DNA from: Acidobacteriota bacterium
GTDB lineage: Bacteria; Acidobacteriota; Terriglobia; Bryobacterales; Bryobacteraceae
DNA: 47,398 nt
Assembly (NCBI GenBank): GCA_018268935.1
Contig: JAFDVS010000004.1
Coordinates: 347-47,744 of the forward strand
Direction of reading: 5' to 3'
Position 1 is the first letter of the stretch, and every line of letters begins with the position of its first letter. A program made the translations under genes and the position numbers. This document shows, piece by piece, positions 26,602-36,500 of this stretch. The notes beneath the pieces are model-generated. The model worked only from the letters and a program-made list of their open reading frames with translations, made no database searches and was not told the DNA's origin.

Positions 26602-29070
26602 CTAACGCCGGTTCTCGCCCGTTTCATCCAGCCAATCGGGACGCTTCAGCACTTCGCGCGGGCGGCTGCCGTCGGGTGGCCCAATGATGCCGTCCTTGAA
26701 CATCATGTCGAGGATGCGCGCGGCGCGGCCGTAGCCGAGGCGCAGGCGCCGCTGCAGAATCGATGTCGAGGCCTTCCCCATTTCCAGGACGACGCGCACG
26801 GCGTCTTCATACATCGGATCCTGGGTGCCGGGCTCGGCGCTGCCGCCTTCGCCACCCATTTCCACGTCGTCTTCATCCGATGGCGGCGGCATGAGGAACG
26901 TCTGGTCGTAATCCGGGATGGCCTGATCGCGCCAGAAGTCCACGACTCGGTTGATTTCGTTTTCCGTGACCAGGGCGCCATGCACGCGCGTGAGGCGCGA
27001 AGAGCCGGGGGGCAGGAAGAGCATGTCGCCCTTGCCCAGCAGATGCTCGGCGCCCATCACATCGAGTACAGTGCGCGAATCGACGCGCGTGGCGACACGG
27101 AAACTGATGCGCGATGGGAAATTGGCTTTGATCAAGCCGGTAATCACATCGACGCTGGGACGCTGCGTGGCCAACACCAGGTGCATACCGACGGCGCGGG
27201 CCATCTGGGCGAGACGCGTGACCGCCGCTTCGACGTTGGCCCGCTCCAGCATCATGAGATCGGCCAACTCGTCGATCACCACCAGGATGTAGGGCAACGG
27301 ATCGAGCTGCTCTTTCACCGCGTCATCGTCCTCTTCAAAGAGGCTGGGCGGCTCGGCCGCCTTCTGGCGCACCTTCTTGTTGAACTGATCGATGTTGCGG
27401 ACGCCCTGCGAAGCGAGCAGCTTCAGGCGGCGCTCCATTTCGAGCACGGCGTTGCGCAGCGCGTTGGTGGCCTGCTTGGCATCGGTGATCACCGGCGTGA
27501 GCAGGTGCGGAATGCCCTCGTAGATGCCCATTTCCACGCGCTTGGGATCGATGAGCACCATGCGCACATCATCGGGCGTGGCCTTGAAGATCACCGACAT
27601 GATGAGCGAGTTGAGCATGACGCTCTTGCCCGATCCGGTGGAGCCGGCGATGAGCAGGTGAGGCATGGTCTCCAGCGGCGTGACCTTGATGCGGCCGTTG
27701 ATGTCTTTGCCGAGGCAGATGGTCATCTTCGACGCCGACTCGTTGAACTCTTCCGACTCCAGAATCTGGCGGAGGCTGATCACCTCGCGGCGCGAATTGG
27801 GAACTTCTATCCCCACGGTGGGTTTGCCCGCCAGGCGTTCAATGAAGATGGATTCGGCTTGCAGGCCGAGGCAGAGGTCGTCGTTAAGAGTGACGATCTT
27901 CGAGTATTTCACGCCGGCGTCGGGCTTGTATTCGAACGTGGTGACCACGGGGCCGGGGTTGATCTGCACCACCGAGCCGAGGACATTGAACTCTTCCAGC
28001 TTGGCCTTGATGCGGCCGGCGATCTCCTTCAGTTCGAAGCCGTCGTAGCCCGTGCGCGTCGGGACTTCGTTGAGTAGCGCCGTGGACGGCATGCGGTAGT
28101 CGATCTTTCGCGGGCGCGCCGGTGCTGCCGCACGGGAAGTATCCATGGAACTGCGGAAGGGCTCCGGCTCCCGGATGGGTGGCGGCGGAGGTGGCATCAC
28201 CTCGGTGGGCGGCGTTTCCTCCAGGACGCAGATCGGAATCTCGGGTTCGGCTTCCGGTTCGGGGTCGCGTTCGGGCTCGCGATCCGGTTCGGGGGAGAAG
28301 CCGCGGAAGGGTTCGCGAGGCTCTTCCCATGGAGGCAGGTCGATGTCGTGGTTGGCGGGGATGGAACGCAGCGTCTGTTCGGGCTCGGGAGCGCGGGGCG
28401 TCTCGCGCTTGCGGCGGGATACTTTGTCGGCCAGTTGCTCTTCCTTGCGCTTGAGGCGGGCCATCTTGAGCGCGGCACGCTCCTTGCGCCAGTGGAGCCA
28501 GCGTTCCCGCTGGCGGCGGCTCCAGCCTATCGGGTGGGCGAACCAGAGGGGGACTTTGGAGAGCGAGAAGCTGGAAACCAGATAAAGCGATACGAACATG
28601 CTGGTGGCGGTGAGCAGCGCCGCACCGGTGGTGTTGAGGGCCGAGACAAGCACGTCGGCCATCAGGACGCCCGCCAGTCCGCCGGCCGGTAGCATCCCAT
28701 CAAAAGGACGCAGCCCGGGGACAAGAGCGAACGATGTGCAGGATCCGAGGACGAGAATGGAGAAGCCGATGGCTTTGACGAAAGGGACCTGGATCGGCTT
28801 GGAGCGGACCCACTTCAGGCCAAGGGCGAGAATCCCCGCCGGGACCAGCCAGGCGCCGAAGCCGAAGATCTGGTACAAGACGTCGGAAGTGTATGAGCCA
28901 GCCTTGCCGATGAGGTTCTGCGCGTGTGCGGTGGCGGTGGCGGTATTGAAGGAAGGGTCGTTGGGGTGGAACGAGTAAAGGCTTAGCGCCAACACCAAGG
29001 CGCCGATCAGATACACCACTCCCGCGGCTTCGTTGAGCCTTTCGTTCCTCGTTGGTCCTAATAGTTTCAT
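26602..29070 (-). CDS. ftsK: DNA translocase FtsK/SpoIIIE
   Basis: The product has 822 residues. Four hydrophobic helices occupy the first ~170 residues. A charged Pro/Glu-rich linker (about 220-320) follows, then the motor: alpha domain from ~340, Walker A GSTGSGKS at 476-483 and Walker B ILVVIDE at 595-601. A C-terminal winged-helix gamma domain (about 751-815; QRRLRLGYGRAARILD) reads KOPS-type polarity sequences in known members. It pumps chromosome DNA through the division septum. It starts 12 bp after uppP on the same strand, so the two form an operon. Its stop is 8 bp from the convergent XRE-cupin stop. Confidence 0.95.
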   Translation of the reverse strand: MKLLGPTRNERLNEAAGVVYLIGALVLALSLYSFHPNDPSFNTATATAHAQNLIGKAGSYTSDVLYQIFGFGAWLVPAGILALGLKWVRSKPIQVPFVKAIGFSILVLGSCTSFALVPGLRPFDGMLPAGGLAGVLMADVLVSALNTTGAALLTATSMFVSLYLVSSFSLSKVPLWFAHPIGWSRRQRERWLHWRKERAALKMARLKRKEEQLADKVSRRKRETPRAPEPEQTLRSIPANHDIDLPPWEEPREPFRGFSPEPDREPERDPEPEAEPEIPICVLEETPPTEVMPPPPPPIREPEPFRSSMDTSRAAAPARPRKIDYRMPSTALLNEVPTRTGYDGFELKEIAGRIKAKLEEFNVLGSVVQINPGPVVTTFEYKPDAGVKYSKIVTLNDDLCLGLQAESIFIERLAGKPTVGIEVPNSRREVISLRQILESEEFNESASKMTICLGKDINGRIKVTPLETMPHLLIAGSTGSGKSVMLNSLIMSVIFKATPDDVRMVLIDPKRVEMGIYEGIPHLLTPVITDAKQATNALRNAVLEMERRLKLLASQGVRNIDQFNKKVRQKAAEPPSLFEEDDDAVKEQLDPLPYILVVIDELADLMMLERANVEAAVTRLAQMARAVGMHLVLATQRPSVDVITGLIKANFPSRISFRVATRVDSRTVLDVMGAEHLLGKGDMLFLPPGSSRLTRVHGALVTENEINRVVDFWRDQAIPDYDQTFLMPPPSDEDDVEMGGEGGSAEPGTQDPMYEDAVRVVLEMGKASTSILQRRLRLGYGRAARILDMMFKDGIIGPPDGSRPREVLKRPDWLDETGENRR

Positions 29071-29082
29071 CCGGTCCCTGGT

Positions 29083-29907
29083 TTAAGAAGGACGCCGGAG
29101 GAAAGCCAGAGCGATCACCATTATGCCAAAAAACACCCTGTAAAGTACAAACCCTCGGAGAGAATTATTGCGGAGGAACTTGAGGAAGACTGCGATAACC
29201 AATAGACCCGTAAGGGCGCTGACGAAAATTCCGGCCACGAAGGGGCCCACCATGTCAGGGGCGACGCCCCCGTGTTTCCTCAAGTCCAGAAAGGCTTTAG
29301 CTGCGGCGGCGCCCACCGCGGGGGTGGATAGCAGAAAGGAGAAGCGGGCGGCGGTGTGGCGGCTCAAATTGCGGAACAGTCCGGCGGTGATGGTGATGCC
29401 GCTGCGGCTGGTTCCGGGCACGACGGCGAGCGCCTGGGCCAGCCCGACGGTCATGGCGTCAGCGAACGTGAGCTCCTCCATCGGCTTGCGGGCGGTGGGC
29501 AGGCGGTCGGCATAGCCCATGAGGAGCCCAACGGCGATGAGCATGAAACCGATGCTCCAGGGCCCGCGGAGGGCGGTCTCGGCGTAGTTCTCCAGGGTCA
29601 GGCCGGCGACGCCGACCGGGATTGTGGCGGCGGCCATCCACCACAGCAGGTTCTTGTTAACGGCCAGGGACGGGTCCGGGCGGTAGGGGATATTGAAGGC
29701 TTGGGCCGTGATCTGGAGCCAGTCTCTAAAGAAGTAAATCAGCACGGCGAGCAGCGTGCCGAAGTGGAGGGCGATGTCGAAAGTGAGCCCCTGATCTTTC
29801 CAACCGAACAGCCAGGGAGCCAAGGCCAGATGCGCCGAACTGGAGATGGGGAGGAACTCGGTGAGTCCTTGGATAATGGCGAGGACCGCTGCCTCGATGA
29901 TAGACAT
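29083..29907 (-). CDS. uppP: Undecaprenyl-diphosphate phosphatase
   Basis: The product has 274 residues, all membrane helices. The two BacA/UppP signatures are intact: GLTEFLPISSSAHL at 14-27 and PGTSRSG at about 164-170. It dephosphorylates undecaprenyl diphosphate at the outer face of the cytoplasmic membrane, recycling the carrier for peptidoglycan and other envelope glycans. The ATG at 29907 starts immediately at the decayed region boundary. First gene of uppP-ftsK. A weak TAGGAT -10-like box is 9 nt before the ATG; no clear -35. Confidence 0.95.
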   Translation of the reverse strand: MSIIEAAVLAIIQGLTEFLPISSSAHLALAPWLFGWKDQGLTFDIALHFGTLLAVLIYFFRDWLQITAQAFNIPYRPDPSLAVNKNLLWWMAAATIPVGVAGLTLENYAETALRGPWSIGFMLIAVGLLMGYADRLPTARKPMEELTFADAMTVGLAQALAVVPGTSRSGITITAGLFRNLSRHTAARFSFLLSTPAVGAAAAKAFLDLRKHGGVAPDMVGPFVAGIFVSALTGLLVIAVFLKFLRNNSLRGFVLYRVFFGIMVIALAFLRRPS

Positions 29908-29914
29908 GCAGGCT

Positions 29915-30529
29915 CTATCCTAGCGCAGTATGTCGCCAGCTCATTTTTCGGGCTCGGGCGCCATGTCCGTGAGGTAGACCAAGGCAGCCTCCGATGTCCT
30001 TTGGGCGTGAGCCTCCCAGATGAGTGCGATCGTTCGGGTCAAACTTCCAGGCATTCTGGTTGTCGAGCAGACTCCTGATTTTGTGTTCCGGCAGTTGGCC
30101 GAAGGCCTTATTGGAGGGGATGACGGAAGAGCACCAGCCCCGTCCCAATCCAGCTTTGTGCAGAATCTGAAAGGTGCTGAAGATGCCGAGACTCACCGAG
30201 GCTGTGCTTTCCATTCCACCAAGCACTGTTTTGTAGTGGGCGAGTTCGGACGATGTTCGGAAAGCTCTTTGGACTGCTTACCAGTGGGAGGCAACACAAC
30301 ATGCACCAGGTGTTCGCGATTGGCGGAGAGGCTGCGGATGAGCAAGGGGGAAGCGGTGCTGGAGAAATAGTGTCCGGTGAGGGGTTCCGCGGCTTTGTTG
30401 AAGCAGAGTTCGTAGCATGGGCGCGCCTTTGTCATCGAGCACCTGGCCGCGGAATCGATATTGTCCGGTGGTGCAGTCGGCGGCCAGCGTGGAGACGAGG
30501 AGAGTTGCGAGGAAGCGCCGGCGTCGCAG
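29915..30529 (-). pseudogene. Frame-broken lipoprotein-like remnant
   Basis: No single frame covers this stretch, but the minus strand reads as one protein if frames are switched. It begins with an arginine-rich lipoprotein-like signal (LRRRRFLATLLVSTLAADC) near 30529 and continues to DDKGAP near 30420. A shifted frame then runs YELCFNKAAEPLTGHYFSS to about 30195. A third frame gives ILHKAGLGRGWC...FDPNDRTHL towards 29960. Composition in each piece is protein-like while the other two frames are not. At least two frameshifts are needed. No family recognised. Neighbouring genes on both sides are intact, so decay is more likely than sequencing error. Confidence 0.5.
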
Positions 30530-31042
30530 TCAAAGCGCCTTTGAGATAAGCTTCCAATTGATCGCCGCCGCGGAGTTGGGCGACGATGAGTATCCTTGCA
30601 TTGCGGGAAATCGCGGGGATGCGTAACCGGTAATCCGAGGTGGATTCGCGGGTGAATTGGAGCGGGATGAAGGTTTCGGGCAAATCGCCCGGGCCGATGG
30701 CCGCATACGCCGCGCCAATGACCAACTCCGCATCGGACTGCATCGAGGACAACGTTGCTCGTAAGGATGTGCTTCCGGCGCCGGAGAATTCCTTCGATCA
30801 AGAAGGAAGGATCGTCCGATCTTGCCATACATCCTTCAGCGCCAAGCTGTCGATGGGAGTGTTGGCGGCCGCGGCGCGGGCTGGTTTGAAGGACTCAATA
30901 TGGCGATCAGAACGACCCATGCTTTCCCTATCAACTTGCCGATGAGGGAAGCGATCTCCCGGGCCGTGAGCTCTTTCCAATCGCATTCCTGCAGGGAGTC
31001 GAGCGAGCGGGAGATGGTCTGGTAAACAGGCTCCTCGGGCAT
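30530..31042 (-). pseudogene. Broken hypothetical gene with frameshift and in-frame stop
   Basis: An ATG at 31042 opens a plausible N-terminus (MPEEPVYQTISRSLDSLQ). The frame turns low-complexity after about 35 codons, while a shifted frame carries on with a protein-like sequence (FKPARAAAANTPIDSLALKDVW). That frame hits a TGA (about 30798-30800) and continues in the same frame with DAELVIGAAYAAIGPGDLPE and later RNARILIVAQLRGGDQLEAYLKG. One frameshift and one in-frame stop are therefore needed. Function unknown. Confidence 0.45.
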
Positions 31043-31242
31043 AGTGTTTCCCGAAGTATAGGGGGAGATTTTGTGGAAAGCAACGGCGAATTTCGCGCCC
31101 TTGGCCTCCAGTTTCCTTGCAGAAGGTTTCGAGGCTCCGGATTTCGAAGTAGAGGCGGATGCCGCCGGCGGCGAACGGCTCATCCGGGCGGGCGAGATGC
31201 AGCGCTACTCCTCCGAGCACGGTGAGCCCGAGGAGATCGCGG
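31043..31242 (-). pseudogene. Glyoxalase/VOC-family remnant
   Basis: One minus-strand frame gives RDLLGLTVLGGVALHL and GIRLYFEIRSLETFC. After a one-base shift near 31110, KLEAKGAKFAVAFHKIS follows. This order resembles a vicinal-oxygen-chelate (glyoxalase) domain (FYRDxLGL..., LYFEVxDLxxFCxKLEAKGVKF) with its start, middle and end shortened. It directly abuts the stop of the enolase-superfamily gene at 31243. Confidence 0.5.
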
Positions 31243-32412
31243 CTAGGCCTGCCTGTATTCCTTCAGCGCTTCCTCGATCACGTCCAGACCAATGCCCGGA
31301 ATATCCGAAGCGATAATCTGACCGTTTTCTATTTTGTACATCTCTTTATTGCGAATCACTTTCGCACCCGGCGACCATTGCTGCTGCGGAAGCAGCGGCG
31401 GAGTGATGAGCGCCACCTCCTGCCATTCGGCTCCGATGGCAAACGTCGCTTGCAGCCATCCGGCCAGCATCAGGGCCATGGTGCCGTGGAGGATGGTGGG
31501 GACGTGATAGCCGTCGGCCATGAACGCTACTTTGCGGCAGGTGAAGATACCGCCTGAACCACGGCCTTCGGGCTGCAGGATGTCGTAGGTGCGGTGGATG
31601 AGGCACTGCTGGAAGTCGCGCACACCGACGTAGCCTTCGCCGCCCGTGATAAGAATGTCCACCATGGAAGCGAGCTTCGCCGGCGACTTGTAGTCGTTGC
31701 GGGCGAAGGGTTCTTCGAGCCAATAGGCGCCGGCGCGTTGCAGGGCGCGGGCGACCTTGAGGCCGGTGTCGAAGCTCCACACGGTCTGGCCGATGCTTTC
31801 CGGCAGGTGCGCGGTGCGATCGAACATGATGGCGAAGTCGGGGCCGGTGGCGGCGCGGATCTCGGCGCAGGCGTCGGCGTCGTCGATGGGATTGGGGCGC
31901 CAGGCGCGAATCTTCATGCCCTTGAACCCGGCGTTCTTGAGGCGCACGGCTTGTTCCGCCTGCTCGCGATAGGAGATGTGCTGCTGATCGGCTTTTCCTT
32001 TCCAAACGCAGGTCACATAGGCGGTGACTTTGTTGTTGCCGCCGCCGAGCAGTCGGTACACGGGCTGCTTCGCGATACGGCCGATGGCGTCCCAAAGGGC
32101 ATGCTCGACACCGCCCCAGCGTTCCAGGCCGTTGTCGAGATGCTGCTCAATGGCGAAGAGATCCTTGCCAACCAGCAGTTGGCGCACGGCAGCGAGTTGG
32201 CCATTGCCGGGGCCCGCGAAGGAGAAGCCTTTCACGCCCGCGTCGGTGGAGACTTCGACGACGTTGTAGGCGTGGTTGTACCCGGCCTCGGCTTCGTCTT
32301 TGGTGACCGGGATGCGGATGTTATAGATGTCGATTCCGGTGATCTTGACTTGCGCGGCTTTCAGGAGGAAAGGGGCAAGCGGTGTGGTGAGGAAGAGACG
32401 GCGGCTAAGCAC
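31243..32412 (-). CDS. Exported enolase-superfamily protein (second of a tandem pair)
   Basis: The product has 389 residues from a GTG at 32412, chosen because AGGAG lies 7 nt upstream and it overlaps the previous gene by 8 bp (GTGCTTAG); the frame is open 11 codons further. It starts with a Tat-like signal (LSRRLFLTTPLAPFLLKA). The mature part is a mandelate-racemase-type enzyme: KIR at 167-169, Asp198 (MFDR), Glu233/234 (WLEEP), Glu259 (GGEG) and His309 (LHGT). The dyad aspartate of the QPD motif is glutamate here (QPE, Glu282), which may alter or weaken catalysis. Likely acts on an acid sugar in the periplasm; substrate unknown. Confidence 0.85.
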   Translation of the reverse strand: MLSRRLFLTTPLAPFLLKAAQVKITGIDIYNIRIPVTKDEAEAGYNHAYNVVEVSTDAGVKGFSFAGPGNGQLAAVRQLLVGKDLFAIEQHLDNGLERWGGVEHALWDAIGRIAKQPVYRLLGGGNNKVTAYVTCVWKGKADQQHISYREQAEQAVRLKNAGFKGMKIRAWRPNPIDDADACAEIRAATGPDFAIMFDRTAHLPESIGQTVWSFDTGLKVARALQRAGAYWLEEPFARNDYKSPAKLASMVDILITGGEGYVGVRDFQQCLIHRTYDILQPEGRGSGGIFTCRKVAFMADGYHVPTILHGTMALMLAGWLQATFAIGAEWQEVALITPPLLPQQQWSPGAKVIRNKEMYKIENGQIIASDIPGIGLDVIEEALKEYRQA

Positions 32413-33595
32413 GGCGGAACTCCTTGAGGGCGGCTTCATCGACATCCAGGCCGAGGCCGGGCTTGTCGGGCAGATAGACGTAGCCGTTTTCGACGCGCCA
32501 CGCTTTGCGGTCCTTGAGCAGAACGAGTCCGGGCTCCCATTCTTCGGTAGGCAGATTGGGACCCGCGCCGATCATCTCCTGCCATTCGCAATTGGTCATG
32601 GAGCAACCGGCCTGGATGTATCCGGCGAGTGAGAACGCGCCGGTGCCGTGTTGAATGCAGGGGATGCCGAAGGATGCCGCGAGAGTGGAGATCTTCTTCG
32701 CGGCCCAGATGCCGCCGCAGATGCGCGTATCGGGCTGCACCACGTCGTAGGTCTTGTTGTGGAGGAAGGCGGCGAACTCGAAGAGCGTGCGGCCGAGTTC
32801 GCCTCCTGTAATGAGGATGTCCACTTCGGCGGCGAGGCGCGCGGGGCCTTGCAGATCCATGCCGTCGAAGGGTTCTTCGAGCCAGTAGGCGTTGTGTTTT
32901 TCGAGGCCCCGTGCGACTTGCAGTGCAGTGGGATAATCCCAAACCCAGCCGGGACGCACCGCGGTGCGGTCGAGCATGATCTTGAAGGATGGGCCAACCG
33001 CGGCGCGAATGACACCGACGGCATCGACGTCATCCATCGGGCGCGGACGCCAGGCACGGATCTTGATCGCCGTGTAGCCGTTGTTTTTGAGGCGCACGGC
33101 GAATTCGGCCTGGCGCTCATAGGGCACGTCGGACTGATCCTGCTTGCCGGGGAAGACGGTGGTGCGATAGATGCGCAGACGGTCGCGGGCCTTGCCCAGC
33201 AGTTCGGCCACGGGGCGGCCGGAGATGCGGCCAATGGCGTCCCACATGGCGTGCTCCACACCGGACCAGCCTTGCGTGCGCGATTCGCCGGAGTTCATCT
33301 GCAGGCGCCGCATGTGGCGGTCCATCGCGAAGAGGTCATCGCCGACGAGCGTGGGCTTCACCCAGCCGTTGAGCAGATCGGGAGCGATGCCGATGAACGA
33401 GGTGCCGGTGACACCCGCGTCGGTGTGGACGCGGGTCACGGCGTAGCGATAGGCGCGGAGCGGATCGGGCTTGCCGCCGTCGGGCACGCGCACGGTGAAG
33501 GATTCGACATTGGTGATCTTCACGCGTGGGGCCGGGGCGGGCATCGCCCAAGGCGCACCGAGCAATGCGGACAGTGCCGCGCGGCGACTTACCAT
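32405..33595 (-). CDS. Exported enolase-superfamily sugar-acid dehydratase-like enzyme (first of a tandem pair)
   Basis: The product has 396 residues from the ATG at 33595, with GGGAGG 5 nt upstream. The frame is open to 34036, but that part is arginine/histidine-rich antisense-like sequence inside the TonB gene. The Tat-like signal MVSRRAALSALLGAPWAMPA is followed by a complete active-site set: KIR at 178-180, Asp209, Glu240/241 (WLEEP), Glu266 (GGEL), Asp289 (QPDT) and His316 (QHGT). Its start overlaps the TonB stop by 7 bp and its end overlaps the next gene by 8 bp, so all three are translationally coupled. It resembles the following gene closely enough to be a tandem duplicate. An exported dehydratase is unusual for this superfamily. 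Confidence 0.88.
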   Translation of the reverse strand: MVSRRAALSALLGAPWAMPAPAPRVKITNVESFTVRVPDGGKPDPLRAYRYAVTRVHTDAGVTGTSFIGIAPDLLNGWVKPTLVGDDLFAMDRHMRRLQMNSGESRTQGWSGVEHAMWDAIGRISGRPVAELLGKARDRLRIYRTTVFPGKQDQSDVPYERQAEFAVRLKNNGYTAIKIRAWRPRPMDDVDAVGVIRAAVGPSFKIMLDRTAVRPGWVWDYPTALQVARGLEKHNAYWLEEPFDGMDLQGPARLAAEVDILITGGELGRTLFEFAAFLHNKTYDVVQPDTRICGGIWAAKKISTLAASFGIPCIQHGTGAFSLAGYIQAGCSMTNCEWQEMIGAGPNLPTEEWEPGLVLLKDRKAWRVENGYVYLPDKPGLGLDVDEAALKEFRRA

Positions 33596-36500
33596 TGCAA
33601 CCTCCCGGCGATTTGCATGATGCGCGGATCGGCGGCGGCGGTGACACGGCCGAACGTGGCGGCGTTCTGCGTGCCGATGGGATTGAAGAATTGCGTGTGG
33701 TTGAAGAAATTGAACCACTCGAAGCGAAGCTGCAGCTTGCCGGCTTCGCCCAGCATCGGCATGCCGAAGTTCTTCGCCATGGACATATCCCACTGGTTCA
33801 CACCGAAGCCGGGCTGCGTGTTGCGCGCGGTGTTGCCGAAGGTGCCGATGGCGGGCGTGGAGTAGGCGGCGCGCTCCAGGCCGATCAGGCCGTTGGTGCG
33901 CGGATCGAGTTTCGCGGCCGGAGTGCCGGTGGAGTTGGGCCGTTGCGAGCCGCTGCCGACGCGGGCGAGATCGCCTGCCGTGGCGACGGAGAACGGCGCG
34001 CCACTGCGGAAGTTGACGATGCCGTTGAACTGCCAACCGCCGATGATGGCGTCGAGCGCTTTGTTCTCGATGGAGATGGCGCGGCCTTTGCCCAGTGGGA
34101 TGTCGTCGACAAAGCCGGCGATGAAGTTGTGGCGGATGTCGTTGTCGGCGAGGCCACGCTCGGGACGGCGGTCATACATGTTCTGGCCGGCGGCGCCACT
34201 GTCGATGACCTTGCCGTAGGTATAGGCGCTGGTGACGGAGAGTCCTTTCCACACGCGCTGCTCAATGCGCACGAAGGCAGCGTTGTAGTTGGACCATTGG
34301 TAGTTCGCCGTCTGGCTGAAGCTGGGCAGCGCCTTCGGGAAGGGCGAGCGCTCGGCGAAGGGCGATGGGTTGGCTGGGTTCGCAGGGAGGCGCGGCTGAT
34401 TGACCAGAATGGAGCCCACCTGTTTGTGGCCGGTGTTGCCCATGTAGCCGGTTTCGATCAGCAGGTTCGTTTTCAGTTGATGCTGGATGTTGAGGTTGTA
34501 GGAGTACATGTAGCCATCGCGCCGTTTGAGGTCGTTGTTCGAGCCGACGCTGCTGGCGAGTTCGGCTGCTGTGGGGAAGAGGTCAGTCAGTAGCCGTGGC
34601 GTCTGGTTAGGCAGATTGATCACGGTGCCCTGGACGAAGAACGGCAGCGTGCTGGTCATGGCGCCGAGTGTTGCTCCGCCGGTGTTGATCATGGAGAACA
34701 CACCGACGCCGCTGCGGATGACCGTCTTGTTGGAGAGCCGGTAGGCGATGCCGAGGCGCGGCATGAAGTTGTTCTTGTCGGTGACGATGGGCCGTTCGGG
34801 AAGCACGATGGAGTTGGTGTTCACCAGGCCAATGCCGGGCTCGTAGTATTGGGTCTGGCCGGCGAGCAACTGGCGGTTGGTGCCGAGGTCGAAGTTGGCG
34901 AGGCGGCCGCGCCAGTTCTGGAAAACCTCGTAGCGCACGCCGAGGTTCAGAGTGAGTTTGTCGGTGATCTTCCAATCGTCCTGGAAGAAGGCCTGGTAGC
35001 GGGTTCCGATGGAATACTTGGCCACGCCGCCGAAGGTGGGCGAGATGCTGCCCAGGCCGCCGGTGGCCGAGGACGGCATGCCGAGGAGGTAATCGGCGAA
35101 GGATTCATCGGTGTAGAAACCGTTCTGGAAGTTGAAAATGCCGTTCTGGTTCGAGCCTTGGTCATAGCCCACCATGAGGCGGTTCCAATCACCGCCGAAC
35201 TTCATGGAGTGATTACCGCGGATGTAGGTGAGCGTTTCCGCGGCGCGGTAATAGATGTTGTTCTGTACGATGCGGAGACCGTAGCCGGCAAAGCCCGAGG
35301 AGGCGCGGCCGGCACCGGGATTCCATTCCGGGAAGTTGACGCTGGGCTCCGTGTAGTCACCGGGAATGGCGGCGAGATTCTTGAGGCCGAGTTCAGCGGC
35401 GTAGTTCTTGCTGAACCGATCGCCATCGCTGACGCGGGCCAGGTAGGCTTTGGTGAAGCCGAGGCGGGATTCACTGATCAGGTTGCCGCCGAAGGTGTGC
35501 GTGTAGCCGAGAGCGGCGTTCTGTGAGCGGTCGGGGCGGATGACGCCTTTGCCCGGGCGGTAAGAGGCATCGACGAGGCCGTTGTCGGCGAAGCTCCAGC
35601 GGCCGAAGAGATGGCCGCGCTCGGAGAGGCGATGATCGACGCGGACGGTGAACTGATCGCGGCGCTCACGGTCGGGCGGGGTGGTGATGTAGTTCAGGTT
35701 GCCCGCCAGAGGCACGTTGGGGTCGGGGAAGAACTGCAACAAATCATTCGAAATACGATTAAAACGTGTGCGGGGGATAATGTTTCCGGGGAAGGGCGTG
35801 CGGGCGTTGTTCGGGTCGCGTACGACGACGGTAGGTTTGTTGGGAACGGCGCTGAAATCGCCCTGTTTCATTGCAGGCGTGGGAACCAGGCCGAGCAGAA
35901 TGTTGCCGGTGCGGCGGCGGCGGCCTTCATAGTTGCCGAAGAAGAATGTTTTGTCCTTGCGGATCTTGCCGCCGAAGTTGCCGCCGAATTGGTTATAGGA
36001 GAAACGCGGCGTGCCGCGGGCGGGGCGGAAGAAGGGACCGGCCTGGAAGGCGCGGTTGCGGACGTAATCGTAGACGACGCCGTGATAGGAGTTGGTGCCG
36101 CGCTTCGACACCATGTCGATGCCCGCCGCGCCGTAGCCGTAACTGGCGTCCATGAAGTTGGTCTGCACTTTGAACTCTTCCAGCATGTCGAGCGACAGGG
36201 CGATGGCTGGATTATTGATGTTGGCGACGGAGAAATCGACGCCGTCGAGCATGGCGTTGGTGGAGGTGTTGCGCACGCCGCCGATTTCGATGGAGCGCTC
36301 ATCCATGACGGAAGACGTTCCGCGCACTTTCACAGCGCCGGGCGTGAGCGCGACAAGGTCATAGAAGTTGCGGGCGTTGAGCGGGAGTTCAATGATGGTG
36401 CGGTTATCGATGACGGTGCCCATCACGGCGGTGTTGGTTTGCAGTTGGGGAACGGCGGATTGCACGGAGACGGTTTCCGAGACCACGCCGAGTTGCATCA

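Noticed and set aside
26980..28077. 365-codon plus-strand frame inside ftsK
   Set aside because: Antisense shadow; His/Gln/Asp-rich and opposite to the conserved FtsK motor domain.
33596..34036. 147-residue N-terminal extension of the first exported enolase-superfamily protein
   Set aside because: Arg/His/Gln-rich out-of-frame reading of the TonB gene; the Tat signal and GGGAGG mark the start at 33595.
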